Assembly (NCBI GenBank): GCA_035632095.1
Contig: DASQHM010000175.1
Span: 1 to 46,011 of the forward strand
From: DASQHM01 sp035632095
GTDB taxonomy: Bacteria; Pseudomonadota; Alphaproteobacteria; Ferrovibrionales; Ferrovibrionaceae
DNA: 46,011 nucleotides
Reading direction: 5' to 3'
Position numbers and translations under genes: made by a program. The notes beneath the pieces were generated by a model. It made no database searches, was not told where the DNA came from, and was given only the letters and a program-made list of their open reading frames with translations. Shown here piece by piece: positions 23,530-31,873 of the stretch. Each line of letters opens with the position of its first letter. The first letter of the stretch is position 1.

Positions 23530-25068
23530 TCAGACGAGGGTAACCCGCTTCAGCGGCTCCGTCCGCGCCGGCGGCATGGAATCGCGCAAATCGGCAACCA
23601 GGTCGCTCCGCCGTTTCCCGTAGGCCGGATCGCTCCAGCGGTTGCGCCGTTGCAGCGGATCGTCGTTCAAATCGTAGAGCTCGCCCTCGCTGCCGTCATG
23701 CAACGTGCCCGGCTCGTAGATTGTGCAGACATAGCCGTCGCGATAGAGCGTCCGCAGGTGCAGATGCACGTCGTTGATGTCGCTGTCCCATTCCGTGAAC
23801 ACCCGCTCGCGCCGCTGCGCCGTGGCGTCCCGCGCACTGGTCGGCAGCGGCTTGCCCTGCATCCACGCGGGCACGGGCAGCCCGGCGATGGCGCAGAACG
23901 TCGGCGCCAGATCGACGTGACCGACCGGCGCCGCGACCGCGGCCGCCGCAATCCCGGCCGACGGCGCCGGCCGCCAGATCAGCGGCAGCCGCATCAGCGC
24001 ATCGACGTGATACGGGCCCTTGAACAGCAGGCCGAAATCACCCTGGAACTCGCCGTGATCGGTGGTGAACAGTATGTCGGTATCGTCGAGCGAGCCGCGC
24101 TGGCCGATGCGCTGAACCACGCGCGCGAGCGCTTCGTCGATCAGCTCGTTCTTCACATGGACGCGCGCGTTGATTTCGCGAATCTGGTCGACGGTGAGGG
24201 CTGCCGGCACGAACTTGCTCGGCGCCTCGAAATTCGACACCAGCCTGCCCTCGAACCAATCGAGCCAATGGCGCGGCTTGTCCTTCAAGATCGCCGCCGC
24301 CTGCTCGCGCGATCCCGGATAGCCTTCCGGCAAGTCGAGGTCGCGCCATTTGACGCGGCCGACCTCGGCTTCCGGCGGGTCCCAAGGATGGTGCGGATCG
24401 GGAAAGCTCATCCACACGAACCAATCCGCGTCCGCAGGCAGGCTGTCGAGATAGGCGATGGTGCGCGCGGCGACCCAGTCGGTGTGATAGTGCTCGCGCG
24501 CGACCGGATTGTGTTTCACCTGCACGGCGCCCGTCTCGCCGCCGCCGGCGATGTTCTGATCCGGCCCCGGCACGATCACCTGATAGAAGTTCGGCACATC
24601 GTTCGGAAAATTGTTCCTCAACCATACGGGGTAATGCCAGGGACCGATGGCGCCGTGCATGGCGAGCTCCATGTGCTCGAAGCCGCGATGGGGGCCGAAC
24701 TGGCCGTCGCGGCCAAGCCGGTTTTCCGGAAAGACCTGGCCGAAATCGAGCGCCGGCTCGAAATGCGCCTTGCCGATGAGCGCCGTGCGGTACCCGCCCT
24801 TGTCGTGCAGGTATGCGGCGACCGACGGTGCATCGGCCGGTAGCGGAACGCCGTTCATGGTCACGCCATGCGTGCGAACGTATTGGCCGGTGAGCATGGT
24901 CGAACGCGAGGGCATGCAGACCACGTTCTGGCAATGGGCCCGCTCGTAGCGGATGCCCTCCGCCGCCAGCGCGTCGATTGCCGGTGTGCGGGCAATCCTG
25001 CCGCCATTGCAGCCGAGCGCGTCGTAACGCTGCTGGTCGGTGGTCACGAACAGAATCTTGCGTACCAT
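23530..25068 (-). CDS. Sulfatase / phosphonate monoester hydrolase-type enzyme
   Basis: This 512-residue member of the alkaline-phosphatase superfamily carries the sulfatase signature C51-M-P-S-R55 (VVCMPSRSTMLTGQYVRTHG). In that motif Cys51 is normally converted to formylglycine. Other landmarks are FVTTDQQRYDALGC (metal Asp), GKAHFEPA, FPDPHHPWDPP, TTDHGEFQGDFGLLFKG and ELYDLNDDP. It could split sulfate or phosphonate/phosphate esters; the substrate is not readable. No signal peptide is seen, so it is likely cytosolic. No formylglycine-generating enzyme is encoded in the window. Confidence 0.88.
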   Translation of the reverse strand: MVRKILFVTTDQQRYDALGCNGGRIARTPAIDALAAEGIRYERAHCQNVVCMPSRSTMLTGQYVRTHGVTMNGVPLPADAPSVAAYLHDKGGYRTALIGKAHFEPALDFGQVFPENRLGRDGQFGPHRGFEHMELAMHGAIGPWHYPVWLRNNFPNDVPNFYQVIVPGPDQNIAGGGETGAVQVKHNPVAREHYHTDWVAARTIAYLDSLPADADWFVWMSFPDPHHPWDPPEAEVGRVKWRDLDLPEGYPGSREQAAAILKDKPRHWLDWFEGRLVSNFEAPSKFVPAALTVDQIREINARVHVKNELIDEALARVVQRIGQRGSLDDTDILFTTDHGEFQGDFGLLFKGPYHVDALMRLPLIWRPAPSAGIAAAAVAAPVGHVDLAPTFCAIAGLPVPAWMQGKPLPTSARDATAQRRERVFTEWDSDINDVHLHLRTLYRDGYVCTIYEPGTLHDGSEGELYDLNDDPLQRRNRWSDPAYGKRRSDLVADLRDSMPPARTEPLKRVTLV

Positions 25069-25216
25069 GCTGTCCTCGTATGCGGCGCGAGCGCGCCGCG
25101 TGGTTTGCGAAGGCCGGATCGGCTTGTTAGGTTACGAGTGTCGTTTTTCGACGTCATCAGCAATCGCCGCTCATACAAGACGGCGAGACGATGGCGGGCA
25201 GGGGAGGACGCGGCCA

Positions 25217-25570
25217 ATGGCAATGACCAGCCTCGCACCGGCGCTCTGCAAGCGTTTCGGCATCCGCTATCCGATCTTCGGATTTTCACATTCCATCGAG
25301 GTCACGGCGGCGATCACCAACGCTGGCGGCTTGGGTGTCCATGGCGCCACGCGCGACACGCCGGAGGAAATCGAGCATGGTCTTCGCGCCATTCGCCAAA
25401 TGGTCGGCGATCTGCTCGGCGCCATCGACGAGCACGACGTGGAGCCGCTGGTGCATTATCCGGCCGGCCAGAGCATCGCCTATTTCAACCGCGTCACGAC
25501 CGTTGCCGAGGTGATGGCCGATTTCGTGCGCGAGGCCGAGACAAGCTTGCGCCGTCTCGGAACCGCGTAA
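25217..25570 (+). pseudogene. Nitronate monooxygenase with internal deletion
   Basis: An open frame of 117 residues joins the two ends of a 2-nitropropane dioxygenase/nitronate monooxygenase. The N-terminal half reads APALCKRFGIRYPIFGFSHS and AITNAGGLGVHGATRDTPEE. The second half begins around QMVGDLLGAIDEHDVEPLVH and runs to a normal C-terminus (TTVAEVMADFVREAE). Family members are roughly 350 residues, so over 200 central residues, including the FMN and catalytic His region, are missing. The deletion is in frame. ATG 25217 has GGGAGG upstream. It would have neighboured the acyl-CoA dehydrogenase in the intact locus. Confidence 0.75.
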
Positions 25571-25581
25571 GGGCCGCGCCC

Positions 25582-26823
25582 GTGGATTTCGAGCTTTCGC
25601 CCCGGGCGCGCGAGCTGCGCGAAAGGGTGGAATCGTTCTTCCGGGCGAAAATTCTGCCCCGCCACCGCGAATGGCACCGGCTCTGCGAAGAGCAGGGCAT
25701 CGCGCCGCCGCCGTTCGTGAAAGACTTGCAGGCGGAAGCGAAAGCCGAAGGCCTGTGGAACCTGGCGCTACCGAAGCTCGCCGACGACGAACCCGGCACG
25801 CGGTTGACCAATCTGGAATTCGCGCCGCTCGCCGAGATCATGGGACGCCTGCCGTGGGCATCGGAAGTGTTCAACTGCCATGCGCCCAATGTGCCGAACA
25901 TGGAAATCTTGCAGATGTTCGCAACGCCCGCGCAAAAGCGGAACTGGCTGCGCCCGCTGCTGAACGCGGAGATCCGCTCCTGCTTCGGCATGACGGAACC
26001 CGACGTCGCTTCTTCCGACGCGCGGAACATCGCGACCAGCATCCGGCGCGATGGCAACGACTCATACGTCATCGACGGCCATAAATGGTTCATCACCGGC
26101 GCGGGACATCCCGAATGCAAAGTGTGCCTGCTGATGGGCGTCACCGACCCGGCCGCCGATCCCTTGCGCCGCCATTCCATCGTCATCGTGCCGACCGACG
26201 CGCCGGGCTTCGAGGTGGTGCGCTCGATCCCCGTGTTCCATCACCACGACCGGGTGGCGCCGCATGCCGAGATCAAGCTGACGGGCGTGCGCGTGCCGCT
26301 GGAAAACATTCTCGGCCGCGAGGGCGAGGGCTTCGCCATGGCGCAGGCGCGGCTCGGCCCGGCGCGCATTCACCATTGCATGCGCGCCATCGGCACCTGC
26401 GAGGTGCTGATCCAGCTCATGCACGAGCGCGCCTCGTCGCGCACCACGTTCGGCGTCCGCGTCATCGACAACGCCAATGTGCAGGACTGGATCGCCCTGT
26501 CGCGACTCGAACTCGAGCAGGCGCGGCTCCTGGTCTACAAGGCCGCCTGGGCGCTCGACCGCGGCGGCAACAAGGCCGCGCGGCGCGAGATCGCGCTGAT
26601 CAAGGTTGCCGTGGCACGGGTCTACCAAGCGATTGCCGACCGCGCGGTGCAGGTGTTCGGCGCCATGGGCGTCACCGACGATGCGCCCGTCGCGTCGGCC
26701 CTGGCCCAGGCGCGCGCGTTCCGCATCTACGACGGCCCGGACGAAGTGCACTTACGTGGCATATTCCGCCTGGAGCAGCCGGGTTCGGTCGGCGACAGCG
26801 CCCACTACATGACGCGCCATTGA
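25582..26823 (+). CDS. Acyl-CoA dehydrogenase (ACAD10/11-like)
   Basis: A 413-residue flavoprotein starting with GTG 25582 (VDFELSPRARELRERVE), 11 bp after the nitronate monooxygenase remnant. Landmarks are CFGMTEPDVASSDA, DGHKWFITGAGHPEC, the flavin-site segment PVFHHHDRVAPHAEI, and VFGAMGVTDDAPVA and DGPDEVHLRGIFRLE near the C-terminus. These fit the long-chain/branched ACAD11-like group. It would oxidise an acyl-CoA to the enoyl-CoA, passing electrons to ETF. The enoyl-CoA hydratase that would act next is only a remnant downstream. Confidence 0.9.
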   Translation: MDFELSPRARELRERVESFFRAKILPRHREWHRLCEEQGIAPPPFVKDLQAEAKAEGLWNLALPKLADDEPGTRLTNLEFAPLAEIMGRLPWASEVFNCHAPNVPNMEILQMFATPAQKRNWLRPLLNAEIRSCFGMTEPDVASSDARNIATSIRRDGNDSYVIDGHKWFITGAGHPECKVCLLMGVTDPAADPLRRHSIVIVPTDAPGFEVVRSIPVFHHHDRVAPHAEIKLTGVRVPLENILGREGEGFAMAQARLGPARIHHCMRAIGTCEVLIQLMHERASSRTTFGVRVIDNANVQDWIALSRLELEQARLLVYKAAWALDRGGNKAARREIALIKVAVARVYQAIADRAVQVFGAMGVTDDAPVASALAQARAFRIYDGPDEVHLRGIFRLEQPGSVGDSAHYMTRH

Positions 26824-26929
26824 ACGAGGGACACGCGGCGATGGAGCGCAGCTTTTCGCGTCCGAGGACTTCAAGGAGGGCGCCCGCGCCTTCCTGGAGA
26901 AGCGGCGGCCGGTGTTCATGGGCCGCTGA
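26822..26929 (+). pseudogene. 3' remnant of an enoyl-CoA hydratase
   Basis: The frame ending at TGA 26927-26929 translates to AQLFASEDFKEGARAFLEKR followed by RPVFMGR, a typical enoyl-CoA hydratase C-terminus. The bases just before it read NEGHAAMER in another frame, which is also what the family shows at that place. So a single-base loss near 26847-26851 breaks the frame. Everything upstream of this is missing: only about 35 codons remain, abutting the acyl-CoA dehydrogenase stop. Confidence 0.75.
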
Positions 26930-26974
26930 AATGGGGAAACAAACGTCAAAACAATCGAGGGGAGATTACGCGTC

Positions 26975-28270
26975 ATGACTGAGTCAAAACCACAGCCGTA
27001 CGGCTGGGTCATCGTCGCCATGCTGTTCATGTTCATGTTCATCAACTTCGTGGACAAGGTGATCATCGGGCTCGCGGGCGTGCCGATCATGAAGGATCTC
27101 GGCATCACGCCGAAGGAATTCGGCATCGTGAATTCGAGCTTTTTCTATCTCTTTTCCATTTCGGCCATAGTCACCGGGTTCATTGTCAACCACATCCAGG
27201 CGCGCTGGGCGCTGCTGGTGATGGCCCTGATCTGGGCGCTGACGCAATTCCCCATGATCGGTACGGTCGGCCTCGGCACGCTGATGGCGTGCCGGATCGC
27301 GCTCGGCGCGGGCGAGGGACCGGCCTATCCGGTGGCGCTGCACGCCACCTACAAATGGTTTCCGAACGAGTTCCGCACCTTGCCGACGTCGATCATCGCC
27401 CAAGGTGCTGCCATCGGCGTGGTCATCGCGGTCCCGTTGCTCGACCACGTGATCGAGGAATATTCCTGGCATTGGGCCTTCGGCCTGCTCGGCGTCGTCG
27501 GTCTTGTCTGGGTCATCGTCTGGATGCTGGTCGGGCGCGAAGGCACGATCACGGTCACGGTGGCCCAGGATACCGGCAAGTCCATCGATCACGTGCCCTA
27601 TTGGCGGTTGCTGCTGAACGGCACCGTGCTGTCGGGTTTTGCCGCCGGCTTCGGCGCCTATTGGGGCCTGTCGCTTCTGGTCGGCTGGTTCACGCCCTAC
27701 CTCATCCAGGGCATGCATTTCACCCAGAAGGAAGCGAGCTGGATCACCACGCTGCCGTGGGCGGCCGGCCCCTTCATCGTCATCTTCGCGGGCTGGCTGT
27801 CGCAACGGCTGATGGCAAACGGCGTCAGCACGCGCTGGGCCCGAGGTGTATTCGGCGGCGGGTGCGTGGCATTGGGCGGCCTCGCGTTGATCCTGATGCC
27901 GCATCTTCCCGGTGTCGGACTGAAGGTCGCCATGGTGATCATCGGCATTTCGGTGCCGTCGGTGATCTATGTGATGGGCCATGCCATCGTCAGCGAGATC
28001 ACGCCGGTGTCGCAGCGGGGCGCCATGCTGGCGATCAACAACGCCATCGCCACGTCCGCCGGCCTCATCGGACCCTATCTGATGGGAAGCGTGATCCAGG
28101 ACGCGCTCAAGAGCGGTGCCACGGCGCAAACCGGCTATGAACAGGGCTTCCTGTTCTGCGGCGTGGTGGCGCTGGTCTGCGGTTTGATCGGCATGATCTT
28201 CCTCAGACCCGGCGTGGAAGCGGCGCGTTTCGCCGCGACGGCGCGGCCGGCAGCGGCAGCGGCGGAGTGA
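26975..28270 (+). CDS. MFS transporter (anion:cation symporter type)
   Basis: A 431-residue membrane protein with about 12 hydrophobic segments, starting PQPYGWVIVAMLFMFMFINF. It has the DKVIIGLAGVPIMKDLGIT loop and the GAGEGPAYPVALHATYKWFP motif typical of the ACS family, and a large central loop near residues 190-210. ACS members take up organic acids, sugar acids or phthalate-like compounds with protons. GGGGAG precedes the ATG. Placement after the acyl-CoA dehydrogenase suggests uptake of its substrate precursor; this is inference. It is convergent with the GAF/liv operon. Confidence 0.88.
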   Translation: MTESKPQPYGWVIVAMLFMFMFINFVDKVIIGLAGVPIMKDLGITPKEFGIVNSSFFYLFSISAIVTGFIVNHIQARWALLVMALIWALTQFPMIGTVGLGTLMACRIALGAGEGPAYPVALHATYKWFPNEFRTLPTSIIAQGAAIGVVIAVPLLDHVIEEYSWHWAFGLLGVVGLVWVIVWMLVGREGTITVTVAQDTGKSIDHVPYWRLLLNGTVLSGFAAGFGAYWGLSLLVGWFTPYLIQGMHFTQKEASWITTLPWAAGPFIVIFAGWLSQRLMANGVSTRWARGVFGGGCVALGGLALILMPHLPGVGLKVAMVIIGISVPSVIYVMGHAIVSEITPVSQRGAMLAINNAIATSAGLIGPYLMGSVIQDALKSGATAQTGYEQGFLFCGVVALVCGLIGMIFLRPGVEAARFAATARPAAAAAE

Positions 28271-28279
28271 CGTGACGGC

Positions 28280-28309
28280 CCGGCTCCGGGGCGCAAGCGC
28301 CGGAGCCGG
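28280..28309. terminator. Bidirectional terminator between MFS and liv operon
   Basis: CCGGCTCCGG (28280-28289) and CCGGAGCCGG (28300-28309) form a perfect 10-bp stem with a 10-nt loop. It fills most of the 39-bp gap between two convergent genes. No clear T-run follows on the plus strand. Confidence 0.65.
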
Positions 28310-28813
28310 TCAGCCGCGATGCTTCAACAGGGCAGGTGCCAGGAGCGCGGCGAAAGGCGCGCCGATCTCCAAATCGCGCTCGTCGTACCAAAGCGCCTCG
28401 TGCAGCAGGTTGACTGTGCCGACGATTGCGTCGCCCTGCATGACCAGCAGGTTGATCACCGAACCGCAGCCCAGCTTGGCGATCAGTTCGTGATCGTAGA
28501 AGGCCCAGCGGATGTCGGCGGGCGTGCGGCCGAGGTAGGGTCGCTTGCCCTTCAAGACGTATTCGCCCCAGGGCGTGGCCGTCATAATCTTGCGGCCCGC
28601 AACCGGATAGGCCACCGGCTGATTGCTGTAGATGCGCTCCGCCGTCCCATCCGGATGCAGCACCATAATTGTGAAGAGCTTGTGTCCGACGGCCTGACCC
28701 AAGGCGCGGTCCAACGCCCGGTAGAGCGCGAGCGGTTGATTCGGCAGCGCCGCCGCGGCGCGTGCCTCGGCGAGCAAGGGCTTCGGATCGGGGCGGGAGC
28801 GTGGGCCGGTCAT
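28310..28813 (-). CDS. GAF-domain protein at the end of the liv operon
   Basis: A 167-residue soluble protein starting MTGPRSRPDPKPLLAEARAA. It has the GAF-like core GHKLFTIMVLHPDGTAERIY, IMTATPWGEYVLKGKRPYLG, GCGSVINLLVMQGDAIVGTV and NLLHEALWYDERD. The INLLV...GTVNLLH strand pair is diagnostic of GAF-type small-molecule sensors. ATG 28813 overlaps the livM stop (ATGA), so it is translated with the transporter. No output domain is attached. Cofactor and ligand are unknown; it might bind the imported compound. Confidence 0.8.
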   Translation of the reverse strand: MTGPRSRPDPKPLLAEARAAAALPNQPLALYRALDRALGQAVGHKLFTIMVLHPDGTAERIYSNQPVAYPVAGRKIMTATPWGEYVLKGKRPYLGRTPADIRWAFYDHELIAKLGCGSVINLLVMQGDAIVGTVNLLHEALWYDERDLEIGAPFAALLAPALLKHRG

Positions 28814-29736
28814 GGGGTTTTGTCCTTGGTGGTGCGAAGGCGCGAGAGCTTGGTTCTCGGCTCGGGGATGAGACCGAGCGGGCGGAAGCGCATGGCGAGG
28901 ATCAGCGCCAATCCGATCATGATTTCGCGAAGCGCCGCGACTTGGACCGCGGCCAGGCCCGGCATTATGGCGGCGGCGAAGCGCGTCGCCTCCACCAGCA
29001 CGATCACCAGCGCTGCGCCCAGCACGGCGCCGTAGTTGTTGCCGGTGCCGCCGGCGGTGAGCGCCAGGAATATATAGATGGTGATCAGCGGCTGAAACAC
29101 GTCCGGCGCGACGTAAGACGTGTAGTGGCCGTAGAGGGCGCCTGCCACCCCCATGATCCCCGCGCCAAGGGCGAAGGCTTCGACCTTGAAGCGCGCCACC
29201 GGCTTTCCCGCGACCGCGGCCACCGTGTCGTCGTCGCGAATGGCGCGGAGAACGCGGCCATATGGGCTCCGGCGCACGCGTTCCAGAAACAGCAATGCGA
29301 CGGCGACTGCCGCAAGCGTGCCGGCGGCGAAAAGCAGATCGAAGTCGCTCGGCGAGACCACGCCGCGCCAGGGCCCCGGCACGCCGGAGATGCCGTCGGT
29401 GCCGTTGGTCAGCCACACTTCGTTGCTGGCGACGAGGCGCATGCTCTCTGCGAATCCGAGGGTGACGATGGCGAGGTAGTCGCCGCGAAGCCGGAGCGTG
29501 ATGGCGGCGAGCACTGCGCCCGCTGCGGCGGCCAGGACGAACGCCGCCGCCAACCCGCCGGCGATGGGCCAAGCCGCGTGTTTGGTGAGGATGGCGGAGC
29601 CATAAGCGCCCACCGCGTAGAAACCGGCAAGGCCGAGATTGACCAGGCCCGCCAAACCCCAAGTGAGATTGAGCCCGAGCGCCAGCAGCGCATAGATGCC
29701 GCCGAAGGTCATCAGGGTGAGGAGATAGTCGAGCAT
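28810..29736 (-). CDS. livM: Branched-chain amino acid-type ABC permease LivM
   Basis: A 308-residue membrane protein with the LivM pattern: YLLTLMTFGGIYALLALGLN, LVNLGLAGFYAVGAYGSA, RLRGDYLAIVTLGFAE and PYGRVLRAIRDDDTVA (the coupling loop). It pairs with LivH to form the membrane channel. Start ATG 29736 is 7 bp after the livH stop; its own stop overlaps the GAF gene. Some members have longer N-termini; no upstream start would allow this here. Confidence 0.92.
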   Translation of the reverse strand: MLDYLLTLMTFGGIYALLALGLNLTWGLAGLVNLGLAGFYAVGAYGSAILTKHAAWPIAGGLAAAFVLAAAAGAVLAAITLRLRGDYLAIVTLGFAESMRLVASNEVWLTNGTDGISGVPGPWRGVVSPSDFDLLFAAGTLAAVAVALLFLERVRRSPYGRVLRAIRDDDTVAAVAGKPVARFKVEAFALGAGIMGVAGALYGHYTSYVAPDVFQPLITIYIFLALTAGGTGNNYGAVLGAALVIVLVEATRFAAAIMPGLAAVQVAALREIMIGLALILAMRFRPLGLIPEPRTKLSRLRTTKDKTP

Positions 29737-29743
29737 GGCGCGG

Positions 29744-30610
29744 TCAATACGCCCGTTCGCCGAGGATGCCGCGCGGCCGGATGGTCAGGGTGAGCAGGAT
29801 CGCAAGGAAGCCGATGGCCGTGCGATAGGTCGGCGCGATGGCGATGAGCGACAATTCCTCGGCGAGGCCGACCACGAGCGCGCCCAACACGGCGCCGGGA
29901 ATGGAGCCGAGGCCGCCGAGCACCGCGGCGGCGAACACCGGCAGCAGCGCGCGAAAGCCGGTCAGCGGATCAATGCTGGTGTCGAGGCCGAGCAGCATGC
30001 CGCCGGCGCCGGCGAGACCCATGCCGGTGAAGTTCGCCGCGCGCGCCACCTTCAGGGGATCGATGCCTTTCAGGTCCGCAAGCGTCGGGTTGTCGGCGAC
30101 GGCGCGCATGGCCTTGCCGGCGCGGGTGAACGCGAGAAAGGCGAAGACCGCGATCATGGCGGCGACCGCGAGCGCCGCATTCTCCGCCTGTTGCGGCCCG
30201 AGGTGCAGGGCGCCGAAGCGCCAATCCCGGAACACCGGCAGGTCGTAGCCCCTGATCTCGTTGCCGAACGCGAACCGCACCACGTTCTCCAGCACGAGCG
30301 TTAGCGCGATCGAGGCGATGGCCGTCGGCAGCGCACCGTGCGGCCGCATCGGCTTCAACGCGAGCTCGTCGCTGGCCACGCCGAACGCGCCGGCCGCCAT
30401 GAACGCCAGGACCAGCGCCAGCGGCGCCGGCAGGCCGAAGGTCACATTGGCCAGGTAGCCGGCGAATGCGCCGATGGTGGCGTGGGCGGAGATCGCGAAA
30501 TTCGGAAACCGCAACACGGCGAAGACCGTGGTCAGGCCGATGGCCGGCACCGCCAGCAGCACGCCGGCAACCAGCCCGTTCAGCGCCAGTTGCGCAATGT
30601 CCGCGAGCAT
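29744..30610 (-). CDS. livH: Branched-chain amino acid-type ABC permease LivH
   Basis: A 288-residue protein with about 8 membrane segments. LivH signatures are ALNGLVAGVLLAVPAIGLTT, FAVLRFPNFAISAHATIGAF, GKAMRAVADNPTLADLKGID (cytoplasmic coupling loop) and GLGSIPGAVLGALVVGLAEE. It starts 16 bp after the binding-protein gene stop and ends 7 bp before livM. The substrate of this class can be branched-chain amino acids, amides, urea or aromatic acids. Confidence 0.92.
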   Translation of the reverse strand: MLADIAQLALNGLVAGVLLAVPAIGLTTVFAVLRFPNFAISAHATIGAFAGYLANVTFGLPAPLALVLAFMAAGAFGVASDELALKPMRPHGALPTAIASIALTLVLENVVRFAFGNEIRGYDLPVFRDWRFGALHLGPQQAENAALAVAAMIAVFAFLAFTRAGKAMRAVADNPTLADLKGIDPLKVARAANFTGMGLAGAGGMLLGLDTSIDPLTGFRALLPVFAAAVLGGLGSIPGAVLGALVVGLAEELSLIAIAPTYRTAIGFLAILLTLTIRPRGILGERAY

Positions 30611-30626
30611 GGCGCGGAAGGCCGGA

Positions 30627-31835
30627 TCAGATCAGCTGGATGATCCCGGGCTTGCCGTCCTTGATCCGGTCGAAGCGGAACTTGGCGGACAGAATGTCGC
30701 CGATGGCATCGAAGTCGCAAGGCCCGCTGGCGCCGCTGTAGTCAATCTTCTTGCCGGCCTTGAGAAGCTTCAATCCGTCGATGGCGTTGTCCACCGCCTC
30801 GCCGCCGCCCTGGGAAATGTCGCGCACGTGGTCATGGATGGCGATGCCGCTGGCCGCGCCGGCCTTCGCCAATGCCAGGATTGCCAGGTTGGCGTGGTCG
30901 TAGGTTTGCGCCGTATAGGGATCGACCTCGCCGAGATTGAGTTTCGTCTTGATCCGGTCGTAGGCCGCGGAGTTGAGCGCGGGCGACGGCTGGAAGGTGT
31001 AGATGCCCTCGGTCACTTCTTTGGGCAGCGCCGCGAGAAGCTTGTCGTTGACCGCATAGGCGAAGCCGAGCATGCGGCCTTGATACCCGGCCCGATACAT
31101 ATCGCGCAGCAATACGATGGTGTCGGGCGTATAGCCGCCGAGAATCAGGAAATCCGGCTTGCTCTTCAGCAGCTGGTCCACTTCCGAGCGGTAGCTGGTC
31201 TTGTCCGCCTCGTAGATCAGGCCGGTCATGGTCTTGCCCATGTCCTTGGCCAAGGCGGTCATCAAGTCGATTGACGTCTGCGCAAAGGGCGTTTGCGGGC
31301 CGATATAGGCCAGATGCTGCGCACCCTGACTGACCATGAACTCGGTGGCGCGGCGGATTTGCAGCTGCGAATTCGGCTGGGTGCGAATGATGAAACCTTG
31401 ATGCGGCAGCTTGGTGATGCTGTCGGCGCCCGACACGGTGAAAAGCATGGTCTTGCTTTCCCAGCAGAGCGGCGCCACCGCCGTGGTCACCGACGACGCC
31501 CAGGTGCCGATCACCGCAATCACCTTGTCGACGTCGATCAGCTTCTTCGCCGCTTTCACGCCTGCGTCCGGGTTGGTCTGGTCGTCTTCGCTGACCAGCT
31601 TGATCTCCCGGCCGAGCACGCCGCCGGCGGCGTTGACCTCGGCGATGACGGCGGCCACCGCGTCGCGCATATGCGGTCCATAGGGACCGCCGGCGCCGGT
31701 CAAGGGCGTGAGCGTGCCGAACACGATCGGCTCGCCGGCGGCAAGGGCGGGACGCCACGATGCCGCGAGAGCCATGCCGGCGATGGATGCCTGCAGCGCC
31801 TGGCGGCGCGTGAACGCGCGATATTTGTTGGTCAT
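30627..31835 (-). CDS. livJ: Liv-type periplasmic substrate-binding protein
   Basis: A 402-residue protein with an N-terminal twin-arginine-like signal (FTRRQALQASIAGMALAA) and a cleavage site near ALAAGEPIV. The mature fold is type I periplasmic binding: IVFGTLTPLTGAGGPYGPHM, EDDQTNPDAGVKAAKKLI and IGTWASSVTTAVAPL. A very strong ribosome site (GGGAGGAG) precedes ATG 31835, fitting the high level needed for a binding protein. Ligand cannot be read; branched-chain amino acid or a related compound. It sits between livF and livH. Confidence 0.88.
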   Translation of the reverse strand: MTNKYRAFTRRQALQASIAGMALAASWRPALAAGEPIVFGTLTPLTGAGGPYGPHMRDAVAAVIAEVNAAGGVLGREIKLVSEDDQTNPDAGVKAAKKLIDVDKVIAVIGTWASSVTTAVAPLCWESKTMLFTVSGADSITKLPHQGFIIRTQPNSQLQIRRATEFMVSQGAQHLAYIGPQTPFAQTSIDLMTALAKDMGKTMTGLIYEADKTSYRSEVDQLLKSKPDFLILGGYTPDTIVLLRDMYRAGYQGRMLGFAYAVNDKLLAALPKEVTEGIYTFQPSPALNSAAYDRIKTKLNLGEVDPYTAQTYDHANLAILALAKAGAASGIAIHDHVRDISQGGGEAVDNAIDGLKLLKAGKKIDYSGASGPCDFDAIGDILSAKFRFDRIKDGKPGIIQLI

Positions 31836-31873
31836 CTCTCCTCCCTATGCCCCCGCATCGACTGTGCCCCACA

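Noticed and set aside
26085..26978. A 297-codon plus-strand frame inside the acyl-CoA dehydrogenase.
   Set aside because: It is the shifted frame of a certain gene; only its last part (NEGHAAMER) reflects the hydratase remnant, which is listed separately.
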